Source: Viridilinea sp964592425 (GTDB lineage: Bacteria; Chloroflexota; Chloroflexia; Chloroflexales; Chloroflexaceae). Taken from it: 64,000 bases of DNA. The stretch lies in NCBI GenBank assembly GCA_964592425.1, contig CAZQCG010000018.1, positions 24,196-88,195 of the forward strand, read 5' to 3'. A program made the translations under genes and the position numbers. This document shows, one piece after another, positions 1-6,809 of the stretch; position 1 is the first letter of the stretch, and each line of letters begins with the position of its first letter. The notes beneath the pieces were generated by a model, which ran no database searches, had not been told where the DNA came from, and was given only the letters and a program-made list of their open reading frames with translations.

Positions 1-817
1 CGGGATAGAAGGTAATCAACTCGGCGGCAGCCGTGTGGCGCAGGTGGTGCAGCGTATAGCGCGGCACCTCGCGCCCATCAACCACATCGATCAGGCGCGC
101 CTGCTTGCAGACCTGTACCCAGCGGCGGTGTAACGTATCGTAGGAGGCCCGGTTGCCGCGTGAGGAGCGGAAGAGTGGTGTATCGCTGGGCAAGCCGTCG
201 CCCATTTCACGGATCCAGCTCCGCAGGCCACGCAAACTGCGCGGCATTGCATCGGGGGTCAGCACCACCATGCGTTTGGTACCGCTCTTGGTGTCCTGCA
301 CCAGCAACACCTCACGTCCAGGCTCAAGGATCACATCACCCAGATTGAGGTTAAGCACCTCATCGGTGCGCACCCCAACTTCACGCAGCAGGATGAAGAT
401 CAGGCGATAGGGCTGTGAGCTACTGTTGATCGCCACATCAAGTGCACGCCGCTCCGTCTCACTGGCGATCGGCTGCGGGCGATGCTCGGCATGATAACGC
501 GCTCCAACCTGATCAACCGGGTTCTGCGACGTATAGCCCTGACTGATAGCCCAACGAAAAAAACGTCCGAGGCTGGCAATGCGCCGGTTGGTTGTCCCCG
601 GCTGCTCACTCCGACTGTCGAGAAAGGCTTTGATCTCGCTGGTTGAGACCGCTTCGAGTGGGCTGAGGATCGCCGCCGCCGCTGTGCGCAGATCACAACG
701 GTACGATGTGATCGTATTGCTGCTCAGGCCCTGATCACGCTGAATAGCATGCAAAAAAGTCTCGATCTCGCTGGCAATCGTGCGCGGACAATGCGTAAGG
801 CTGTTATACATAGACAT
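1..817 (-). CDS. Tyrosine recombinase / phage-type integrase (C-terminus cut by window edge)
   Basis: The reading frame is open from ATG 817 to the left edge (272 codons), so the C-terminus is missing. The N-terminal part (about residues 10-105) looks like a SAM-like core-binding domain; the catalytic domain follows. Visible catalytic residues are Arg150 in GVRTDEVLNL, Lys177 in TKSGTKR and the HxxR box His257-Arg260 in LHHLRHTAA. The second His/Trp and the nucleophilic Tyr would lie beyond the window. A strong Shine-Dalgarno, AGGAGGG, lies at 828-822; a second in-frame ATG at 811 is an alternative start. It could be a XerC/D-like resolvase or a mobile-element integrase. No att site can be named from the visible part. 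Confidence 0.9.
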   Translation of the reverse strand, partial: MSMYNSLTHCPRTIASEIETFLHAIQRDQGLSSNTITSYRCDLRTAAAAILSPLEAVSTSEIKAFLDSRSEQPGTTNRRIASLGRFFRWAISQGYTSQNPVDQVGARYHAEHRPQPIASETERRALDVAINSSSQPYRLIFILLREVGVRTDEVLNLNLGDVILEPGREVLLVQDTKSGTKRMVVLTPDAMPRSLRGLRSWIREMGDGLPSDTPLFRSSRGNRASYDTLHRRWVQVCKQARLIDVVDGREVPRYTLHHLRHTAAAELITFYP

Positions 818-1298
818 ACCACCCTCCTCTGTGACGCCTCGTAGGGAGTTCACCAACTCCGAGTACCGGTACCGGTCGGATGTCCGCCTACGCAGCCCTC
901 AACGCTGTGAGCATCACACCGGCTGGATTCGGGGGGTGCCGGGGAAAAGCTACCCGGTTTCATCTCAACAACAAACGAGCATCACCCGTATACCGCCCGG
1001 CAAGCGCCAGGGTTCAGGTGATGCTCCAATGCAGGCAAGGCCTATGCCTGCACTGCGCTACTTCAACCGCTTCCACGGCCCTTGAAGCCTCACCATCGAC
1101 CAATGACGCCGTTTCCCTACAAAGTTGGAGGTCAGCATCTGTTCTTGGGGCGGCACGGTGGTGCAGCGATGTCGTGAAGTGTTACCGTGTTTTGCATTAT
1201 AGCAAAAATTTCACACCATTTCTAGTTCATGGTCACGAATATTTGAGATCTCAGCGAACGGATTTAACAGCCTGATCGGCATGACAGATCGCGTCAGA
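818..1298 (-). promoter_or_regulatory. Long hairpin-rich leader of the integrase gene, with extended -10 promoter
   Basis: I see no convincing gene in this 480-base stretch. On the minus strand an extended -10 (TG-C-TATAAT, at 1201-1196) would start a transcript with a ~370-nt leader before the integrase. The leader holds several inverted repeats: GAGCATCACC 977-986 with GGTGATGCTC 1017-1026; GCAGGCA 1031-1037 with TGCCTGC 1045-1051; the perfect 12-bp palindrome ACCGGTACCGGT 865-876; and GGAGTT 845-850 with AACTCC 855-860, just ahead of the Shine-Dalgarno. GAGCATCAC also occurs at 909-917. The leader may regulate integrase translation or be a separate small RNA; no known riboswitch class is recognised. 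Confidence 0.4.
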
Positions 1299-2030
1299 CT
1301 ATTGCTGCGTGATGACTTCCTCAAAGGCACGCAACGGCAAAGCCCCACGCAGCAACTGGCCATTGATCAGGAAGTTGGGAGTGGAGTTGATGCCGAGCCT
1401 TAAGGCGGCCTGCTGTTCGGCAAGCACTTCCGCCTCGTTGGCCGGGTCGTTCAGGCAGGCTACGAAAGCAGCCGTGTCCAGGCCCAGATCGCTAGCAAAT
1501 TCGGCAAAGACCTCACGGTCACGCTTCGGCACTCCACCCCATTCAACCTGGTGCGTACTGAAGAGCAGTTCGTACATGGGCCAGAACTGGCCCTGATCGG
1601 CGGCACAACGTCCGGCCACGGCCGCCGCCAGCGCCGAGGGGTGGCTATCAGTCAGGGGGAAGTCGCGCACGACAAAACGGGCGATGCCGGTATCGACGTA
1701 CTGAGCAATGATCTGTGGTCTCGTCTCACGGACGAACTGTTGGCAGAACGGTCACTCATAGTCGGTAAACTCGACGATCAGCACCTTTGCCGCCGGGTCG
1801 CCGAGCGCACGCGGATCATCAGGCTGGATTTGCAGAACATCACTCATCGGCGGCAGCGCGGTTGGCGTGGGCCGGGGTGGCAGCGGCACCAGCGTAGGCC
1901 GCTCCTCACGGGCCTGGGTGGTCTGGCGTGCACCAGGAGTTGCACCACTAACCCCCGGTGGGACATACTCACCACAGGCGGTCAGCAAAAGCACCAGGGT
2001 GGCGAGCAGGGTAGTTGAGAGACGATTCAC
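1299..2030 (-). CDS. DsbA-like thiol oxidoreductase lipoprotein with in-frame TGA at the catalytic Cys (candidate selenoprotein)
   Basis: One frame runs from GTG 2030 to TAG 1301-1299 (243 residues), interrupted only by TGA at 1754-1752. The N-terminus is a lipoprotein signal peptide with lipobox LLTAC (Cys19), then a Pro/Thr-rich linker and a thioredoxin fold. The active site reads F-T-D-Y-E-[TGA93]-P-F-C96-Q-Q-F, where DsbA relatives have CPFC. The cis-Pro loop (INSTPNF, Pro218) and the C-terminal part are intact. Reading TGA as selenocysteine gives U-P-F-C. A hairpin just downstream fits a bacterial SECIS. GTG 2030 is chosen because AAGGAG lies 6 nt upstream, overlapping the stop of the PucC-like gene. 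The alternative is a TGC-to-TGA nonsense mutation or a sequencing error. A conventional annotator would report two fragments (1299-1670 and 1752-2030). Confidence 0.8.
1710..1754 (-). promoter_or_regulatory. Candidate bacterial SECIS element following the TGA codon
   Basis: On the minus-strand mRNA, UGA (1754-1752) is followed after 21 nt by a hairpin. The upper stem UCGUC (1735-1731) pairs with GACGA (1725-1721), with a U-G closing pair below, and closes the 5-nt loop CGUGA, which has G as its second base. A lower helix GUUCUG (1749-1744) pairs with CAGAUC (1715-1710) with one U-U mismatch. From memory, the bacterial SECIS consensus asks for an apical loop of 3-14 nt, a G in the first two loop positions, and 16-37 nt from UGA to the loop. 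All three hold. No folding program was run. Confidence 0.6.
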
Positions 2031-2040
2031 GATGGGCTCC

Positions 2041-3387
2041 TTATTCAATCGCCGTGGCCAGGGTTGCGCTGGGGACAGGGGCCGTGCCATGGTGGCGTGC
2101 GAAACCCGGTACATCAACCTTGATGATCAGCCAGGCGCAGGCAAACAGGCCAAGGGCTTCAAGGAGGAAGACACTGGCATAGGCCATGGTAAACGATCCA
2201 GTTACCAGGTAGCCAAGGTCGCGCAGAAAGCCACCCAGAAAGATGCCAATGCCGCGAAAGAGCAACTGGGCCACTGTCCACAGACCTAGATAGGCCCCGG
2301 CGCGCCGATCGGCAGTCATCGCCATCAGCAGCGAGACGGCCCCAACGGTATAGATGCCGAAGCCGAAGCCGAAGAGAAAGAGCACTGCGATCAGTAAAGA
2401 CTGGGCTTGCTTGAGCGCCACCAGGGCCAGCAAAGCCAGGCCCAGGCCAGTCAACAGTAGGCCAAGCACCGTCACAGCAGTCTGCTCATGGGCCTGCCGC
2501 TGGCGAGTCAATACGACCGTGGCCACCAGGCTGATCAGCACGCCGACGCCCCAGTAAGCGTTGAAGCGGGTCGTCTCGCCGACCTCAAGGCCGAAGACGT
2601 GGCCACCAAAGGGTTCAAGAATGGCATCCTGGGCAAACGCGCTCATCGCACCAAGAGCCAGGAAGAAAAAGAAGCGCCGGGTGCGCTGATCCGTCCAGAT
2701 CAGACGCAGCAGGTCGAGAAACGGCACCTGGTCGGCAGGGCTGTCAACCACTATCGCCTGCCCACGCCGCTCTTCGCCATAGAGCGAGAAAAAGAAGAAG
2801 AGGGCGGCAAGCGCCATACCGGTCAGGGTGATGCGCCAGAAGCTAGTCTGGTCGTAGACGGGCATCATCAGGCCGTAGGCCAACCCGGCAAGGGGGAAAC
2901 TGACCACCAGGAAAGTCTGTACAATACTGAGCGCCTGGCCACGGCGGGCTGGCGGCGCACTGTCACGCACGAGGGCCAGGAAAGTGCTACCGGAGATCAG
3001 TGTGCCGATGCCATAGACCAGGAAGGCCAGCACAGCCAGTGCCCAGCCGAGCACTGAACGTGGATTGGCAGCGAGCAGACCTGTGGTGAGCGGCAATAAG
3101 GGCAGCGAGAGCAGCATGGGCAAGCGCCCGGCCCAGATGTAAGGCAGACGATGCAGGCCGCCGATCGGGTGGCTGTCGGAGCGATAGCCAGCCCAGATGC
3201 TCAGCGGGGCCAGCAAGTAGCGCAGGGCTGACAGGAGCGCCACCGGGGTGGCCCAGATCTGTAATTCGTTGATCAAGATGCGGTTCAGCACACCCGAGGT
3301 GAGCAGATCGACAAACGACGAGCCGATATGGAAGCTGCCGATCTTCATCGTACGCAGCAGATTGAAGCGTTGGGACGACTCAGGCAA
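2041..3387 (-). CDS. PucC/BCH2-family MFS transporter (antenna/bacteriochlorophyll-related)
   Basis: A 448-residue polytopic membrane protein with about 12 hydrophobic segments. The N-terminal stretch (KIGSFHIGSSFVDLLTSG, the LNRILINELQ region and the SHPIGGLHRLPYIWAGR loop) matches the PucC/LhaA/BCH2 branch of the major facilitator superfamily. That branch helps insert pigment or assemble light-harvesting complexes in phototrophs. TTG 3387 is chosen as start because AAGGAG (3400-3395) sits 7 nt upstream; the upstream TTG at 3420 has no such site. It follows the MerR-like gene by 36 nt and precedes the DsbA-like gene by 10 nt, so the three probably form one operon. The carried substrate is not shown by the sequence. 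Confidence 0.85.
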   Translation of the reverse strand: MPESSQRFNLLRTMKIGSFHIGSSFVDLLTSGVLNRILINELQIWATPVALLSALRYLLAPLSIWAGYRSDSHPIGGLHRLPYIWAGRLPMLLSLPLLPLTTGLLAANPRSVLGWALAVLAFLVYGIGTLISGSTFLALVRDSAPPARRGQALSIVQTFLVVSFPLAGLAYGLMMPVYDQTSFWRITLTGMALAALFFFFSLYGEERRGQAIVVDSPADQVPFLDLLRLIWTDQRTRRFFFFLALGAMSAFAQDAILEPFGGHVFGLEVGETTRFNAYWGVGVLISLVATVVLTRQRQAHEQTAVTVLGLLLTGLGLALLALVALKQAQSLLIAVLFLFGFGFGIYTVGAVSLLMAMTADRRAGAYLGLWTVAQLLFRGIGIFLGGFLRDLGYLVTGSFTMAYASVFLLEALGLFACAWLIIKVDVPGFARHHGTAPVPSATLATAIE

Positions 3388-3423
3388 GGCCGGACTCCTT
3401 GGAGCATAGGGCCAGAGCAAAAC

Positions 3424-4098
3424 TCAGCCCTCGGCAGGTGGCAGGCGACGGTTGGCGGGCGGGGCTTCGTAGCTGGCAGCAACGGCAAGCTGCACCTCAT
3501 TGGCGATCCGGCTGATGCGGCGCAACAGGCGGGCATGCTCATCGGGGTGCGGATGCACTTCGCCCGAGAGCTGCATCGCCGAGTCAACCAGGCTGTCACG
3601 GAAAAAGAGGGCTGCTTCAAGGGCGGCGGTGAGCGGCATAGCGACCCGGCGGGCCTCTTCGGCATAGGCAGTACCGATCCGCCGCGCCTCGTTCAGCACC
3701 TCCTCGCTGGGGCTGTGCAGATAATGCAGGACAACGCCCATCAGCTGCTGGCCGATCCGGCGCCAGGTAGCCCGGTCGGCCTCATCGATGTGGGCAAGCC
3801 AGCGTTGGGGGGGCTGCGAGGCACTCATATCGCTACGGGCCTGGGCCAGGGCACGTACAGCCCAGCTACTGCTACTCATGGCACGCGTAGGCAATGTGCG
3901 CCGCGCCGCCAGAGCTTCGAGGTCACGGCGCGCAAAACGCCGGTGGCCACCGGGTGTCGTATAGACCGGAATGGCCCCTGCGTCGGCCCAACGGCGCAGG
4001 GTCGTTGCATGAACCCCAAGGATGTGGCTGGCTGCCGAGAGTGAAAGGTAGCTGGTTTCGTCATACTCGCCCATGCAGTTGCCTGCTTCGCCACTCAT
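3424..4098 (-). CDS. MerR/BldC-type DNA-binding regulator with helical C-terminal domain
   Basis: The first ~70 residues form a MerR/excisionase-like winged helix: LSLSAASHILGVHATTLRRW, then PVYTTPGGHRRF. This pattern (helix-turn-helix plus GGHRR wing) is typical of BldC/HspR-like regulators. The remaining ~150 residues are helical, with a motif GTAYAEEARR...PLTAALEAALFFRDSLVDS that resembles sensory helical domains of RsbR or sensor-kinase type, but I cannot name the ligand. ATG 4098 is chosen over TTG 4113; neither has a clear Shine-Dalgarno. As first gene of the operon with the PucC-like carrier, it may control pigment or antenna genes in response to light or oxygen; this is inference. Confidence 0.8.
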   Translation of the reverse strand: MSGEAGNCMGEYDETSYLSLSAASHILGVHATTLRRWADAGAIPVYTTPGGHRRFARRDLEALAARRTLPTRAMSSSSWAVRALAQARSDMSASQPPQRWLAHIDEADRATWRRIGQQLMGVVLHYLHSPSEEVLNEARRIGTAYAEEARRVAMPLTAALEAALFFRDSLVDSAMQLSGEVHPHPDEHARLLRRISRIANEVQLAVAASYEAPPANRRLPPAEG

Positions 4099-4214
4099 CG
4101 AGAATCTATCCAAATCTACCCAGGGCAGCCGAATTATAGGTGCCGGGCTAGTGAAATGTCAAACACGGGCCGGGGCACTTGCTCCTTCGTAACAGACGTA
4201 CCAACGAGTCGGGG

Positions 4215-4220
4215 TACAAT
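4215..4220 (+). promoter_or_regulatory. Possible -10 element of the PLP-enzyme gene
   Basis: TACAAT lies 40 nt before the start codon, inside two direct copies of GGGGTAC (4211-4217 and 4221-4227). The same string GGGGTACAAT occurs ahead of lipA at 39092-39101. No good -35 is visible, so an activator or a different sigma factor may be needed. Confidence 0.35.
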
Positions 4221-4259
4221 GGGGTACGTTTACTGTGTCTAACTTCGGAAGCCTTTCCA

Positions 4260-5453
4260 ATGAGCGAGCATATCTTCACCACGGCTGTCCACGCGGGCCG
4301 GCCCGAACAGGGCGACCCTTCGATCCCGTCGGTTCCCGGCATCGACCTGGCGGTGAGCTTCCGCGCCGCAGATGCGGCAAGCCTGCATGCGATGTTGGCA
4401 GGTGAGGCCCCGGGCTTTTCCTATGCGCGCTACGGCAGCCCGACCAATATGGCCCTGGAGAGTGCTCTTTGTCAGTTGGAGGGGGCCGCAACGGCGCGCA
4501 CCTGTGCCTCGGGGATGGCAGCGGTACACCTGGCCCTGTTGCTGACCGGATTGCAAGCGGGCGATACCCTGCTGGTAGCCCAGGACTCATACGGCGCGAC
4601 CTTCGCCCTGGCTGACACAGTGCTCCGCCGCATGGGCGTACGCCCGGTCTTTGTCGATGCCACCGACCGGGCCGCCCTGGGGGCCGCCCTGGCCGAGCAT
4701 CGCCCGCGGGCGCTGATTGTCGAGCCGATCTCGAATCCACTGCTGCGTCTGTGCGACATCGCCGCCGCCGCCGCCCTCGCCCATGATCACGGAACCCAAC
4801 TGGTGGTGGACGCCACCTTTGCTACGCCCTACCTGCTGCGCCCGCTTGACCTGGGGGCCGATATTGTGCTCCACAGCCTGACCAAATATATCGGGGGCCA
4901 CGACGATGTGCTGGGCGGAGTAGTGCTGGCTGGCGAAGCCTATGCCGCCGAGTTGCACAGCCTGACCATTCTGACCGGTGGGCTGCTTGATCCGCACGCG
5001 GCCTACCTGGCCCTGCGCGGCATCCGCACACTGCCCCTGCGCATGCGTGAGCACTGCCGCAATGCGGCCATTGTTGCCGAGTGGCTGAACGAACAGCCTG
5101 GGGTTGCGCGGGTCTATTACCCTGGCCTGGCCAGCCATCCCCAGCATCAACTGGCCGGGCGGCTCCTCGCCGCTGGCTACGGGGGCATGGTTGCCTTTGA
5201 CCTGGCCCACGGCGAAGAACTGGCCGTGCTGCGTTTTCTCGATGCGCTGCAGCTGGTCTTGCCGGTCACAACCCTGGGCGGCGTGGCCAGCCAGATGCTC
5301 TACCCGGCCCAGTCCTCGCACCGGGCCTTGCCGCCCGAGCGCCGTCGTGGCCTGGGGATTGGCGATGGGCTACTCCGCCTCTCGGTAGGCATCGAAGAGC
5401 CGGACGACATCATCGCCGACCTGGCTGGCGGGCTGGCCGCCGCAGCCGGGTAG
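4260..5453 (+). CDS. Trans-sulfuration family PLP enzyme (cystathionine gamma-synthase / methionine gamma-lyase type)
   Basis: A 397-residue Cys/Met-metabolism PLP-dependent enzyme of usual family length. It shows the cofactor phosphate-binding pattern SYARYGSPTN (about residues 54-63), the ASGMAA turn (83-88), the Asp of VVDATFATP (about 184) and the Schiff-base Lys209 in HSLTKYIGGHDD. Members carry out gamma-replacement or gamma-elimination on homoserine esters, cystathionine or methionine; the exact reaction cannot be decided here. ATG 4260 is chosen because GGAAG precedes it; the frame is open further upstream but without family similarity. It is divergent from the MerR-like gene and is followed by a repeat element. 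Confidence 0.9.
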   Translation: MSEHIFTTAVHAGRPEQGDPSIPSVPGIDLAVSFRAADAASLHAMLAGEAPGFSYARYGSPTNMALESALCQLEGAATARTCASGMAAVHLALLLTGLQAGDTLLVAQDSYGATFALADTVLRRMGVRPVFVDATDRAALGAALAEHRPRALIVEPISNPLLRLCDIAAAAALAHDHGTQLVVDATFATPYLLRPLDLGADIVLHSLTKYIGGHDDVLGGVVLAGEAYAAELHSLTILTGGLLDPHAAYLALRGIRTLPLRMREHCRNAAIVAEWLNEQPGVARVYYPGLASHPQHQLAGRLLAAGYGGMVAFDLAHGEELAVLRFLDALQLVLPVTTLGGVASQMLYPAQSSHRALPPERRRGLGIGDGLLRLSVGIEEPDDIIADLAGGLAAAAG

Positions 5454-5486
5454 AGCGTCGCTAGCGGATCCCCTCGCTGAGAGCTG

Positions 5487-5684
5487 TCAGGTGGCGACCT
5501 GCTCGCCACCTGAGTAACTGTTCGCACGTAGGGTAACGGGCGTTGTCACGCTGAGCGGAGCCGCACAGCGCAGCGAAGCGTCCCGGTCGGGAACGCCGGT
5601 CATTTCGCCGGGACGCTTCGCTGCGCTCAGCGTGACAGAAAGGCGGGCTTCCGTAGGAGAAGTGTGAGCAGGTCGCCACCTGAT
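5487..5684. repeat. Nested palindromic intergenic repeat
   Basis: The ends are perfect 16-bp inverted copies (TCAGGTGGCGACCTGC at 5487-5502; complement at 5669-5684). The left end is itself an 11-bp hairpin (5487-5497 with 5503-5513). The core is a larger palindrome: TGTCACGCTGA 5544-5554 and GCGCAGCGAAGCGTCCCGG 5568-5586 pair with 5608-5637. The core string (CACGCTGAGC...GCAGCGAAGCGTC) resembles dispersed bacterial repeats that translate as HAERSEAS. It separates two converging genes and may also stop transcription. No target duplication was found. Confidence 0.75.
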
Positions 5685-5701
5685 AGGTCTTTACCAGTGC
5701 T

Positions 5702-6772
5702 TTACCTGGTGCGCACCAGCAGCTTATGCAAGGCTGCGTTAAACGCATCCGGCTTTTCAAGGTAGGGCGTATGGGCGCAGTCAGCCAGTTCAAGCTCCTC
5801 GAAGCTGCCCCCAGCGGCGGCATAACGCTCAAGCACACGCCGGGTCTGGCCTTTCATCGGCTGCGAAGGGAAGACCTCCTCACCTGGCCAGCCCGGAATG
5901 ACCCCCAGCCGACCAAGGGTACCGATCTCGAAGAGGCTTGTATCACTGACAATCTGGTCGTCGGTGCCGTGGATCCAGAGGATCGGCGGCTTGTGGGCTG
6001 CCGCAATGATCTGTGTGACCGTTGTGCCGACATACTTGGGCGAGATAGCATTGTTCGGCCCAAGCACACCCGGGCCGATACCGGGCCAGTTGGGGCTAGG
6101 CACCAGATCACCGGGGTGATGATCGGGGCGCACCTTGATACTCAGCAGCCCTGAAAGTAACTCCTCTTCACGCGCCGGGCGGAAGGGCGGCTTCCAATAG
6201 AAGCTGTTCATCACGACGCGCGGTGCCGATTGGGGATTCTCCTCACTGCGATCACCCTCATGCTCACGGCGGGCAAACTCGGCATTGACGAGACCGCCAC
6301 CCGAGCCAGCGAAGTCGGGCCAACATGGCGTGCCATCCAGATCCTTGGTGCCGCCGAAGCCGTAGGGCGAGCCGGGAGCCGCCAGGGTGATGCTGCGCAG
6401 GCGCTCGGGGGCGCTGGCCAGCATCGCCCAGACGACTGAGCCGCCAAGTGAGTGGCCGACCAGATGGAAGCTAGTGAGACCAAGGCTATCGGCCAGGGCA
6501 AAATTGTCATCGGCGAAGTCGCCACAGCCCCGCGTGGCGTCAACTGGCTTAAACTCCGTATCACCATAGCCGCGCAGGTCGGCGGCGATGGCACGGAAGC
6601 CCGGCGGCAGCGCCAGCATCGTCTCCTCCCAATAGGTCGCCGAGGAGTTATTGCCGTGGACAAAGATCACTGGTACGCCGTCGCTAGGGCCACTGAAACG
6701 AACATGGAGCCGGATACGGGCCGTGTCAACCATCTGCGCGGTGATACCGGGCAGGGTAGGAATAGTACTCAC
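5702..6772 (-). CDS. Alpha/beta hydrolase
   Basis: A 356-residue alpha/beta-hydrolase fold enzyme. The oxyanion-hole motif HGNN is near residues 39-42, the nucleophile elbow GHSLGG has Ser108, the acid is Asp271 or Asp272 in HGTDDQIV, and the catalytic His is His334 in DCAHTPYLEKP. There is no signal peptide, so it is probably cytosolic. The substrate is unknown; the family includes esterases, epoxide hydrolases and haloalkane dehalogenases. GTG 6772 is chosen because GAGGAG lies 7 nt upstream. It starts 37 nt after the stop of the acyl-CoA synthetase gene on the same strand, so the two are probably co-transcribed and may act on the same carboxylic acid or ester pathway. Confidence 0.85.
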   Translation of the reverse strand: MSTIPTLPGITAQMVDTARIRLHVRFSGPSDGVPVIFVHGNNSSATYWEETMLALPPGFRAIAADLRGYGDTEFKPVDATRGCGDFADDNFALADSLGLTSFHLVGHSLGGSVVWAMLASAPERLRSITLAAPGSPYGFGGTKDLDGTPCWPDFAGSGGGLVNAEFARREHEGDRSEENPQSAPRVVMNSFYWKPPFRPAREEELLSGLLSIKVRPDHHPGDLVPSPNWPGIGPGVLGPNNAISPKYVGTTVTQIIAAAHKPPILWIHGTDDQIVSDTSLFEIGTLGRLGVIPGWPGEEVFPSQPMKGQTRRVLERYAAAGGSFEELELADCAHTPYLEKPDAFNAALHKLLVRTR

Positions 6773-6809
6773 TGGGCAACTCCTCAACCTTGAGCACGCG
6801 CCCAGCCGT

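Noticed and set aside
780..1275. Two plus-strand open frames of 101 and 131 codons
   Set aside because: They cross the integrase start and its hairpin-rich leader, have no recognisable domain and no good ribosome-binding site.
1299..1670. A separate short thioredoxin-like gene starting at ATG 1670
   Set aside because: It lacks the active-site Cys pair and any ribosome-binding site, and its frame continues upstream through the TGA into the lipoprotein part. It is the back half of one gene.
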